Shown: positions 34,015 through 40,866 of the stretch, one piece after another
How positions within the stretch are numbered: position 1 is the stretch's first letter
Layout of the letters: every line of letters begins with the position of its first letter
Source of the DNA: Frigoribacterium sp. Leaf186
GTDB lineage: Bacteria; Actinomycetota; Actinomycetes; Actinomycetales; Microbacteriaceae
Reading direction: 5' to 3'
Length of the DNA stretch: 64,000 nt
Assembly (NCBI RefSeq): GCF_001423905.1
Contig: NZ_LMPQ01000010.1
Span: forward strand, 542,907 to 606,906
Notes under the pieces: model-generated
The model's input: the letters and a program-made list of their open reading frames with translations, nothing else
Told to the model about the DNA's origin: nothing
Databases searched by the model: none
Translations under genes and position numbers: made by a program

Positions 34015-34530
34015 ATGATCGAGCGCCCCTCTCCCGAACACCGTGCCCGAGTACGCGCCACCAGCCTCGATCGAGAGCACCTGGTCGCGATGGGCGAGGT
34101 CGCGTACTGGTCTGCTCGATTGGAGCGCACGCTGGCGTTCACAGTCATGGCCCTCGTCAGCGACGATGACCGCGAGACAAACGAAATAGGAATTGTGGTG
34201 ACTCGGGGAGCCTCCTTCAGCGGCCTGCTCGAGTTGGGCGCAAAGCTCGTGAAGCTGCACCGCTTCGAGGGGCAGGTCCGCGACATGTTCACGCGATTGT
34301 CCGCCGACTCGAGGGTTGCGATGGAGAGCCGGAACCACCTGCTGCACGGGGCGTGGACCACACCGGGTAAAGGACCAGCTTCGGCGAGCCGGGTCAGGGC
34401 CAAAGGGACGGTGGACCGCCCATTGACCGTGGCACAGGTGGAAGACGTCGCCTATGACCTGGCAGTGCTCGCAGAACAGCTATTCATGCTGTTTCTCGTC
34501 ATCGAAGGCGCAGTCGACTACGAGGAGTGA
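34015..34530 (+). CDS. HEPN-like hypothetical protein
   Basis: Protein of 171 residues, mainly helical and without membrane segments. ARLERTLAFTVMAL and later ESRNHLLHGAW stand out: RNHLLH fits the R-x4-H motif of HEPN-domain RNases and sits after a long helix as expected. HEPN proteins often act in toxin-antitoxin or phage-defence systems. No antitoxin partner is clear. The ATG at 34015 follows GGAGCTG. The HEPN call rests on the motif and helical layout only. Confidence 0.55.
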   Translation: MIERPSPEHRARVRATSLDREHLVAMGEVAYWSARLERTLAFTVMALVSDDDRETNEIGIVVTRGASFSGLLELGAKLVKLHRFEGQVRDMFTRLSADSRVAMESRNHLLHGAWTTPGKGPASASRVRAKGTVDRPLTVAQVEDVAYDLAVLAEQLFMLFLVIEGAVDYEE

Positions 34531-34592
34531 TCACCTTGGGCCGATGCTCTGCGAAGGGTTCTGGGCTCACCGCGCCACCCCCCGAGTGGCAA

Positions 34593-35063
34593 TCAATCGG
34601 GATGCCTCGGACCGATCGGCACGAGGTTCGAAGCGGCCCTCAGTGAGCCTTCTGCGACAGTTCCAGCGACGATTGCAAGCCCGATCTGCGCGTACGCGGC
34701 CATCAGCGTGCCGACACGGTGCCGAGCATCTCGCTCGAGGCGCTCACCCTCCGCCGCAAAGCTCCGATCCGTGACGAAGCACTGCAACTGGTCGTACACG
34801 TGGTCCCACCGGACAGCGACCCGAGCGCGGCGCGATCCGTCAACCGCCTCGAAGTGGAGAGACCCGAAGGGCCTCCCGTCCCTCATTCCCAGATCGACTC
34901 CAACAAGTCGCCAGCCTGGAGCCTCGCGCGAGACATCCGCCCCCCACACGACCACGCGCGGCGGGCTCGCGCCTAATCCGACAATCGCGTGTTGCCCTCC
35001 AGCCTGCTCGCCCTCGGCCACCCCGCCACCTTCTAACTTTTCGTGATCCTGGACCCTTCGCAT
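34593..35063 (-). CDS. Hypothetical protein, divergent at palindrome site 1
   Basis: Predicted protein of 156 residues, with no recognised family. The middle (REAPGWRLVGVDLGMRDGRP, then VAVRWDHVYDQLQCFVTDRS) looks like a beta-rich soluble domain and the end (VGTLMAAYAQIGLAIVAGTV) is more hydrophobic. I place the start at ATG 35063, because it then stands directly opposite the gene at 35087 with the AATGACCA palindrome between them. The composition is protein-like, but no homology could be checked. Confidence 0.5.
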   Translation of the reverse strand: MRRVQDHEKLEGGGVAEGEQAGGQHAIVGLGASPPRVVVWGADVSREAPGWRLVGVDLGMRDGRPFGSLHFEAVDGSRRARVAVRWDHVYDQLQCFVTDRSFAAEGERLERDARHRVGTLMAAYAQIGLAIVAGTVAEGSLRAASNLVPIGPRHPD

Positions 35064-35069
35064 GGATGG

Positions 35070-35087
35070 TGGTAATAGTAATGACCA
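35070..35087. promoter_or_regulatory. Palindrome site 1 (TGGTAATAGTAATGACCA)
   Basis: Imperfect dyad with the half-site AATGACCA also found in sites 2 and 3. It lies between two divergent genes (35063 minus, 35087 plus) and overlaps the ribosome site and start of the latter. Weakest of the three copies. Confidence 0.5.
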
Positions 35088-35638
35088 TGAATGCAAGCAA
35101 ACAAGCGAAGCCGACCTCGGGGCAGCGCAAGGCCTTCGGCATCATCACCATTCAAGGGCTAGTCCTGGACCTGAGCGACTCGCTCCTAGCCCGGCCAAGC
35201 AGCAGCGTCACATGGAGAGCTCATCCTGCCGGCCCACTCTCGGGCCTCACAGCAGCCACAGATGAGCACGAGGCGTCGATCAGCTGGGCACCGACGTCGG
35301 ACGTGCTCCGCGAGACGAGTACCGAAGATGCCCCCGACGAGCTCTTGGCCCATGTGCGACAGACCTATCTGACCTATCTCGAGCTGTGCCTCAGGCTCGG
35401 CGAGTTCCAACTCGAGGCAACTCCGGTCACTGACGCCGCAGAGAACATCACCGGAACGTCACTTCGAGCCCGGCTGGTAGAGCGAGGAGCAGTCTGGCTC
35501 GACGAACTTCCCACTGCCGACCAGCAACGGTTCGCACCAATCCCCAGGGCCGACGAGGTGACCATGGTGGACGTTCCCGACAGAGCCTCGCCGCAGACAG
35601 CCCCCGGGGGCGGGCAAAGGCCTGATGAATCGACATGA
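35087..35638 (+). CDS. Hypothetical protein of the recombination module
   Basis: Protein of 183 residues without signal peptide or membrane helix; no family is recognised. The first part (FGIITIQGLVLDLSDSLLAR) is strand-like, the second half is helical and acidic (LRLGEFQLEATPVTDAAENI). In-frame ATG codons at 35066, 35081 and 35087 are possible starts; 35081 or 35087 fits the GGTGG at 35068-35072 as ribosome site. The palindrome over its start suggests control by the module's regulators. Confidence 0.55.
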   Translation: MNASKQAKPTSGQRKAFGIITIQGLVLDLSDSLLARPSSSVTWRAHPAGPLSGLTAATDEHEASISWAPTSDVLRETSTEDAPDELLAHVRQTYLTYLELCLRLGEFQLEATPVTDAAENITGTSLRARLVERGAVWLDELPTADQQRFAPIPRADEVTMVDVPDRASPQTAPGGGQRPDEST

Positions 35639-35661
35639 CCGAGACCGCCACGTTGGAACGA

Positions 35662-35937
35662 TCAGCTGTGGCGCGGCCAGAGGGATACGCCGAGCCCCCG
35701 CTCGAGCTTCGCGATCGTTTCGAGGTCCGGCCACACCTGGCCCGCAAGGACGCTCAGCAGGGTCGTATGGGTGACACCTGAAGCTTCGGCTACCGACCGG
35801 ATGCTGCGACTGCCGACGGCCTGACGAAGGTTCTGCGCGAATCTGCGAGCCACTTCCCCGATCGGGTCGTTCGAGCGAACGTCTGGCCACGGGGACGGGG
35901 CCAACGCGGCTGGTTTCGCGCGCGCAGTTCTACCCAT
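35662..35937 (-). CDS. XRE-like small regulator A
   Basis: DNA-binding protein of 91 residues. FAQNLRQAVGSRSIRSVAEA, SGVTHTTLLSVLAGQVWPDL and ETIAKLERGLGVSLWP together give a complete XRE-type helix-turn-helix. The N-terminal 25 residues are Ala/Pro-rich and look disordered. It starts at ATG 35937, divergent from recombinase-like protein A, with palindrome site 2 between them. It probably binds these palindromes and controls the module. Confidence 0.8.
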   Translation of the reverse strand: MGRTARAKPAALAPSPWPDVRSNDPIGEVARRFAQNLRQAVGSRSIRSVAEASGVTHTTLLSVLAGQVWPDLETIAKLERGLGVSLWPRHS

Positions 35938-35997
35938 GCCGCAAGGCTAGGCGCGCCAGCTCGCACGCACGGCCGCCCCGTCGAACGTATCACAAAT

Positions 35998-36015
35998 TGG
36001 TCATTGTAATGACCA
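35998..36015. promoter_or_regulatory. Palindrome site 2 (TGGTCATTGTAATGACCA)
   Basis: Perfect 8-bp inverted repeat (TGGTCATT / AATGACCA) around GT, in the gap between regulator A (start 35937, minus) and recombinase-like A (start 36041, plus). It ends 25 bases before the latter start. Best copy of the three related sites. Confidence 0.75.
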
Positions 36016-36040
36016 CCTTCGAGCTTGGAGATGAGCGCTG

Positions 36041-37009
36041 GTGAGCGATGAAGCTGACGAACGCCGCGAACGGCAGCTCGACGCGGTGAGGCGCATGGCC
36101 GAGAGGGAGCCTGAGGTGCCGGCTGCGGCTCATTACCAGTACACGCCGAAGATGCCTGCTGATCAGTGGGCCGCCATCCGCCCCTACGTGCAGCGCGTCG
36201 TCCGAGAAACAGCCCACAGAACGCCGTACTCCGAGAAGGAGCTCTACCCGGCCGTTTCCCGTCTCGCTTTATTCGCCTGGGCGACAGCGAGCGTTCCCCT
36301 CGAAGATGACAACGTCTTCGACCCGCGGTTCATCAACCGCTTCGTGCAACATCACCTCGGGCAGTACAGCAGGGCCGGCAAGAACACCCTGCGCGCTCGG
36401 TTGAGACGCACGTCGGAGGCGCTCCTGGGCGACGAAGCTGCGGGTACATTCCGGGCCCTGGGCAAGGCTGAGGCGTCACGTCCGTACACCCCGAGCGAGG
36501 TGGCTTCGTTGTTGTCGTGGGCCGGTAGCCAGCACGACGAGGAACGGACGACCAGCGCCGGCGCACTCCTCGCGCTCGGACTCGGGGCAGGACTGACGGG
36601 GCGGGAGATCATCGATCTAGAACTCGTGGACATCACCTCAGATAGTCGGGGCGTCATGGTGCGCGTGTCGGGTGACGATGCGAGAGACGTCCCGGTTCTT
36701 GCCCAGTGGGCCCCCCTCCTGCAGTGCCGAACGGCGTCCAAGGCAGCCTCCCGGTGGGCATTCCGGAGCGGTCAGCGAGGCGGGAACATCAATCTCGTCA
36801 CTGACTTCGTCAGTCGGAATCCGCGCCCCACGGTCGAGCTGCAGTCCCGACGCATGCGAGCGACCTGGATCGTGGAACACCTCCGGCGGGGGACGCCCCT
36901 CGACCTATTGCTGGAGGTCGCCGGCTTGCAGTCAGCCGAAGCGCTCGACCGGCTCTTGCCCTACGTCGCCAGAGCGGACGACGACCCCCGGCGGGACTCA
37001 CTTCGGTGA
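36041..37009 (+). CDS. Tyrosine-recombinase-like protein A (degenerate)
   Basis: Protein of 322 residues. The C-terminal half follows the tyrosine recombinase fold: LGAGLTGREIIDLELVDI (box I, with Thr186 where the catalytic Arg belongs), RVSGDDARDVPVL (strand pair, no Lys), RMRATWIVEHL (box II Arg273 kept, His lost), AGLQSAEALDRLLPY (Tyr308 near the expected place). The N-terminal half is shared with protein B (YTPKMPADQW vs YHPRRIAPTKW). It may bind DNA without full strand-transfer chemistry. The start is GTG 36041. Function inferred; the residue loss argues against an ordinary integrase. Confidence 0.65.
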   Translation: MSDEADERRERQLDAVRRMAEREPEVPAAAHYQYTPKMPADQWAAIRPYVQRVVRETAHRTPYSEKELYPAVSRLALFAWATASVPLEDDNVFDPRFINRFVQHHLGQYSRAGKNTLRARLRRTSEALLGDEAAGTFRALGKAEASRPYTPSEVASLLSWAGSQHDEERTTSAGALLALGLGAGLTGREIIDLELVDITSDSRGVMVRVSGDDARDVPVLAQWAPLLQCRTASKAASRWAFRSGQRGGNINLVTDFVSRNPRPTVELQSRRMRATWIVEHLRRGTPLDLLLEVAGLQSAEALDRLLPYVARADDDPRRDSLR

Positions 37010-37096
37010 TAGCTACCACCCCGGCGCGAGCCGAGGCTGCGGCCATGACGTCCGTATAGGGACAGGACGATCACTTCCCGCGTCGGCCAGGTTCCC

Positions 37097-37405
37097 TCAG
37101 ACGCCCAAATGGCGACGGGCATTTGCCACGTCTTCCAGACGCATCACGACCTCACCCCTGAGCAGACGCCCCAGCCGCTCAGGACTCTGCCCAGAGGCAG
37201 CCGCGTACGTCCCGACCGAGCGGAACCGTCTCGCTATCTCGACTCGGATGCTGCACGCCAGCCGATGCTGAATGCGTGCAGCACCCCACTGGTCGAGCTG
37301 GCCTGACGAGAACGACACCGCCGAGACCCACTGAGCTTCGGGGTCGCGACCGAAGCGGCCTGGCTCACGTAGGTAGGAGCGCGGCTCGAAACGTGGATCA
37401 GGCAC
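37097..37405 (-). CDS. XRE-like small regulator B
   Basis: Protein of 102 residues. The C-terminal half (RFRSVGTYAAASGQSPERLG, then RLLRGEVVMRLEDVANARRHLG) reads as an XRE-type helix-turn-helix. The N-terminal half contains Arg/Phe/Trp-rich sequence not seen in regulator A. The called GTG at 37405 overlaps its own GGAGG stretch, so the true start may be slightly downstream. It is divergent from recombinase-like B, with palindrome site 3 between, repeating the arrangement of regulator A and protein A. Confidence 0.6.
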   Translation of the reverse strand: MPDPRFEPRSYLREPGRFGRDPEAQWVSAVSFSSGQLDQWGAARIQHRLACSIRVEIARRFRSVGTYAAASGQSPERLGRLLRGEVVMRLEDVANARRHLGV

Positions 37406-37550
37406 CTCCGCAGTCTAGATGTGCGCTGAAAGCGCACCAGACCGCGTGATGGCCTTGTCTTGTCGCATGTCCATCTCTCGTGACCACCCCTGACGAGACA
37501 CAACCTCCGACCTCCCCCTCTTCCCAACTCGAGCGTGCCGTAGCACACTT

Positions 37551-37568
37551 TGGTCAATCTAATGACCA
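37551..37568. promoter_or_regulatory. Palindrome site 3 (TGGTCAATCTAATGACCA)
   Basis: Near-perfect dyad with the same right half AATGACCA as sites 1 and 2. It ends 28 bases before the TTG start I propose for recombinase-like B (37597), matching the 25-base distance of site 2 to its gene. Confidence 0.7.
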
Positions 37569-37596
37569 CGCCACGCTGGAGCTTCAGGAGGCGATC

Positions 37597-38466
37597 TTGC
37601 GCTACCACCCGCGCCGTATCGCCCCGACCAAGTGGTTGCCTGTGCGGGACTTCACGCTCGCGTGCATCCTCGACGCCAAACCCCACGACATGCTCTACAC
37701 GAGGATCCTCTTGACCTTCGCGAGTCGGTACGTCGTGTGGGCGTTCCACGACGCCGGTGCGGAGCTGCGCCGCGATGACCTCTTCTACCCGTCCATGATC
37801 TACCGCTTCGCCCGCACCTACCCCAGTGCCAAGACGCAGCAGCTTGCCGAGACCAGACTCCTGAACCTCGCTGAAGCGCTCGGTTACGAACCGTCTCCTC
37901 ACCGCCTCAACAAGCAGAGCCGGGAGATACGACCCTTCTCGCACGCCGAGCTTCCCGCTTTCGAGAGCTGGGCCGCGTCGAGGTCCACCGACCGAGCCCG
38001 CCGGGATTCTTACGGGCTTCTCGCGCTTGCCGGTGGTGCAGGCCTCGGCGCAACCGAGATCGCCGCGGTCCGTGGCCGCGACTTGACGCGCACTCCGGCT
38101 GGCTGGGTCGTCCGTGTGACCGGAAAGGCGCCGCGAAGCATCCCCATCCGTGTCGGGTGGGATTCGTACGCAGACATCGCCTTCGAGGGACTCGGCGACG
38201 ATGACTACGCGGTCATCCCCCACCGCAAGGAGTCCTCCCGGGAGATCGCGCTCATGCACTACGGCGCCCGATACGACGGTCCTGCTATTCGCCGCCTCCG
38301 CATCACCTGGATCGTGGACCAGATCAACGTTTTGCCCCTGGCGAGCATCGTCTACGCGGCTGGCTTCAAGAACGTCTCGTCCCTCCTTCGCTACGCGCCC
38401 TTGGCCAAGGTCATGCCCGAGGTTGAGCTTCACACGCTTCTCCGCTCAACGGGAGCGACTCAGTGA
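37597..38466 (+). CDS. Tyrosine-recombinase-like protein B (degenerate)
   Basis: Protein of 289 residues, a paralogue of protein A. Seen: box I GGAGLGATEIAAV (Gly151 instead of the catalytic Arg), strand pair RVTGKAPRSIPI (Lys177 kept), box II RRLRITWIVDQ (Arg235 kept, His lost), and GFKNVSSLLRY with Tyr266 exactly at the nucleophile position. I prefer TTG 37597: AGGAGG (37586-37591) lies five bases upstream, similarity to A begins there, and palindrome site 3 then falls outside the gene. GTG 37480 would add 39 poorly conserved residues. Its end overlaps the DDE gene start by four bases. Confidence 0.65.
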   Translation: MRYHPRRIAPTKWLPVRDFTLACILDAKPHDMLYTRILLTFASRYVVWAFHDAGAELRRDDLFYPSMIYRFARTYPSAKTQQLAETRLLNLAEALGYEPSPHRLNKQSREIRPFSHAELPAFESWAASRSTDRARRDSYGLLALAGGAGLGATEIAAVRGRDLTRTPAGWVVRVTGKAPRSIPIRVGWDSYADIAFEGLGDDDYAVIPHRKESSREIALMHYGARYDGPAIRRLRITWIVDQINVLPLASIVYAAGFKNVSSLLRYAPLAKVMPEVELHTLLRSTGATQ

Positions 38467-40367
38467 CCGGCAAGCCCTCGTTCCACGACGAGGAGTTCTT
38501 CAACGGCATCTACACAGCCGACCGGATCGTCAGCGGGTCGACCAAGACCACCAGGTTCCGCGGCGCCGACGCCCGTGAGTGGATGACCTTCCTCCGTTCA
38601 TCGGGCGTCATCGAGCTCCTCGCGACCTGGCGCGCGGAGGACCGCGAGAAGAAAGCCCCGGGCGGTGTCAAACCGAAGATCGACGACCTGGCCATCCTGA
38701 CCGTGGTGATGATGCTCCTATCGGAGCAGTCCATGATCTTCGTGCGCGAGATGGGCCGCGTCTTCGAACACCGTCTCGACGATGAAGCCCGTCGCGAGCT
38801 CGGCATCGCTCACCTGTACGACAACGACAAGCCCAACGACTGGTACTTCCTGGCATGGCGGGCGATGCACCGCATCATCGACCTCTGGGATGCCTGGCCG
38901 GCGCCCCGCCGCCTGCTCACCCGCGACGAGCGGAGCAGCCTTGACGCGCTCCGGGACAAGAACATCGAACGCCGGGCACACGAGCGCAGCATGACCTTCA
39001 CGAACACGCTGCTGGAAGCCACGGCCCAGAACCTGCCTCGAGCCGTGCGACGTCAGCGTCTCGCGCTCTCCGTCGACCAGACAGTGCTGCGTGCACCGAG
39101 CCAGAAGAACCGTTGGCCGCGGGAGAACGGCGTCGAGCAGCCCATGTTCATCGCGGGCACGGACAAGGAACAGCCGAAGTACGCGATGGAACTCGAAGCT
39201 GACCTCTACCCGATCGACAAGGGAGAGAAGGAACGCGTCTTCAGCAAGCACACCAAGGAGAACGGCAAGGCGAGCGTCAAGCAGGCACGGAGCCGGTGGC
39301 TGCTCGCCTACACGGCTAACCTCATCATCGACGTCAACGAGGACCCGACAGGTGACCCCACCGAAGCACCGCAGCTGATCCGCGGGGCGAGCCTGACGAC
39401 GCCCAACAAGGGCATCGGCTTCCACACCGTCGAGCTCGTGAAGAACATCCAGGAACGCGGCTACGACATCGCGCGCCTGTCGTCCGACCTTGGGTACTCC
39501 GCGGGTCTCACGATGGAGGACTTCCACCGTCCGATGAGAGAGCTCGGCGTCGGCCTCGTCTTCGACTACAACCGCGCGAACCAGACCGGTGTGCGGGGCC
39601 AGGTCGGCGGAGCCAAGCTCGTCGAAGGCGGTCAGTTCTGCCCCGGTACACCGAAGCGGCTCCTCGATGCAACGGTGCGGCGCAACAACAAGGAGATCGA
39701 CAACGTCGAGTGGTCCCAGCAGATCGACGAGCGTGACGCATACCGACTTCACAAGAAGGAGGGTCCCGACGCCAACGGCAACGTGAAGATGCGCTGCCCA
39801 GCCCTCGGCCCGAGTGCGACGGCCGAGTGCCCGCTCCGCAAGCTCGACAAGCGTGCATCGCCTGACAAGGAACGCCGGCAGGTGCTGCGCGCCAACGTCC
39901 CCAAGCAGACAGACAAGGTCTGCTGCCAGACCTCGATCACGGTGCGCCCGGAGGACGGCGAGAAGATGAACCAGATGCTGCCTTATGGCAGCAAGGAGTG
40001 GTCCAAGACCTACCGCCGCGACCGCAACAGCATCGAGAGCTTCAACGCCTTCATCAAGACCGGTCCCGAGCGCATCGCCGACTCCAGCGCACGGCGCCTG
40101 CGCGGTCTCGCCGCTCAGCAGTTCCTTCTCGCCATGCTCACGACGGCCGCGAACATCCGCAAGATCGTCACCTTCCTCGCCGCCAAGCACCGAGCGCCGA
40201 AGGACCGCGACCGCCGCGTCGCGAAGGGCCTGACGCCGGTGCCTGCACAGCGCACCCGCCGTCGTGATGCCGAAGGCATGAGCAACTACCGCGCCGACTA
40301 CGTTCGGCCCGAACTGTCCCCGTTCCCGACGAGTGGACCCGCTGTCGATCCGCCTCCGCGAACGTAG
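38463..40367 (+). CDS. DDE-type transposase-like protein
   Basis: Protein of 634 residues. The RNase H-fold triad can be placed at Asp205 (RLALSVDQTV), Asp342 (IARLSSDLGYSAG) and Glu525 (YRRDRNSIESFNAFIK), in the spacing of IS4/IS1182-like transposases. Between the second Asp and the Glu lies a Cys-bearing insertion (CPGTP, RCPALG, ECPLRK, CCQTS) that may bind zinc. The tail is basic. It is coupled to recombinase-like B by a 4-base overlap, unusual for an insertion-sequence transposase. No clear terminal inverted repeats flank it. Likely a DNA-cutting partner of proteins A and B. Confidence 0.7.
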   Translation: MTGKPSFHDEEFFNGIYTADRIVSGSTKTTRFRGADAREWMTFLRSSGVIELLATWRAEDREKKAPGGVKPKIDDLAILTVVMMLLSEQSMIFVREMGRVFEHRLDDEARRELGIAHLYDNDKPNDWYFLAWRAMHRIIDLWDAWPAPRRLLTRDERSSLDALRDKNIERRAHERSMTFTNTLLEATAQNLPRAVRRQRLALSVDQTVLRAPSQKNRWPRENGVEQPMFIAGTDKEQPKYAMELEADLYPIDKGEKERVFSKHTKENGKASVKQARSRWLLAYTANLIIDVNEDPTGDPTEAPQLIRGASLTTPNKGIGFHTVELVKNIQERGYDIARLSSDLGYSAGLTMEDFHRPMRELGVGLVFDYNRANQTGVRGQVGGAKLVEGGQFCPGTPKRLLDATVRRNNKEIDNVEWSQQIDERDAYRLHKKEGPDANGNVKMRCPALGPSATAECPLRKLDKRASPDKERRQVLRANVPKQTDKVCCQTSITVRPEDGEKMNQMLPYGSKEWSKTYRRDRNSIESFNAFIKTGPERIADSSARRLRGLAAQQFLLAMLTTAANIRKIVTFLAAKHRAPKDRDRRVAKGLTPVPAQRTRRRDAEGMSNYRADYVRPELSPFPTSGPAVDPPPRT

Positions 40368-40554
40368 GCCCACGCCCGTTCCAAGACACGACACGCGAGC
40401 TTCCTGCTCTCCCCCAACGCTCACGAGTCAATTCGGCGCGCCCAGACGGGCGGGCCGCTTCGTCGTTTAAGCCGACTGTGCAGCCGGTGGCCCCGAAGGA
40501 GCTGCCAAGAGATCCCGAACCCCTCGCCGGGAAGCGATTCTCGGCCCTCAAACG

Positions 40555-40589
40555 GAAGAAAGCCCCCGAACTACTCGGGGGCTTTCTTC
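40555..40589. terminator. Bidirectional terminator below tRNA-Ser
   Basis: Perfect 15-bp arms (40555-40569 and 40575-40589; core AAAGCCCCCGA) around loop ACTAC, with CTTTCTTC on each side. It lies 50 bases after the tRNA 3' end on the minus strand and probably stops tRNA transcription; it may also stop transcription from the DDE gene. Confidence 0.85.
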
Positions 40590-40638
40590 TTGGGCTGCGT
40601 TCCGCAAACGGATTCCGATTGATGCGCAAACAACCCTC

Positions 40639-40729
40639 TGGCGGTACCGGTGGGATTTGAACCCACGGTGGAGTTAACCCCCACACATGTTTTCGAGACA
40701 TGATCCTTCGGCCGCTCGGACACGGTACC
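40639..40729 (-). tRNA. tRNA-Ser (anticodon CGA)
   Basis: A full class II tRNA is read on the minus strand: acceptor GGTACCG pairs with CGGTACC, U8, D arm TCCGAGCGGCCGAAGGA, anticodon loop CTCGAAA (CGA, decodes UCG), a long variable arm, T arm GTGGG-TTCAAAT-CCCAC, discriminator G and encoded CCA (40639-40641). It marks the right end of the island: its 3' end faces the DDE transposase-like gene. Confidence 0.95.
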
Positions 40730-40866
40730 GAGGACAAGTTTAGTACATCCGGCGGCAGGGACGAAACCGGGCGATTCGTCGCCCACAGGCGCGCGCCTCC
40801 TCGGGGTTGTGCACAGGGCGCACAGACGCCCGGCACGGGCATCGGAGCCCGGCGTAACCTCGGCCC

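Noticed and set aside
33782-34018. 78-codon frame before the HEPN-like gene
   Set aside because: No hydrophobic core, low complexity, no ribosome site; overlaps the start of a better gene.
36041-38466. Calling the pair ordinary phage-type integrases
   Set aside because: The first catalytic Arg and the box II His are missing in both, and protein A also lacks the strand Lys, so normal strand exchange is doubtful.
38718-40424. 568-codon minus-strand frame over the DDE gene
   Set aside because: No motif; antisense to the better supported DDE-fold protein that is coupled to its upstream gene.
5300-40600. Conjugative element or plasmid origin
   Set aside because: No relaxase, type IV secretion, partition or replication gene is recognisable in the island.
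6192-40636. Inverted 11-mer GGGTTGTTTGC at 6192-6202 and, on the other strand, 40626-40636 beside tRNA-Ser
   Set aside because: Tempting as island ends, but the orientation is inverted, the flanks diverge at once and the tRNA tail itself is not duplicated. Could be chance.
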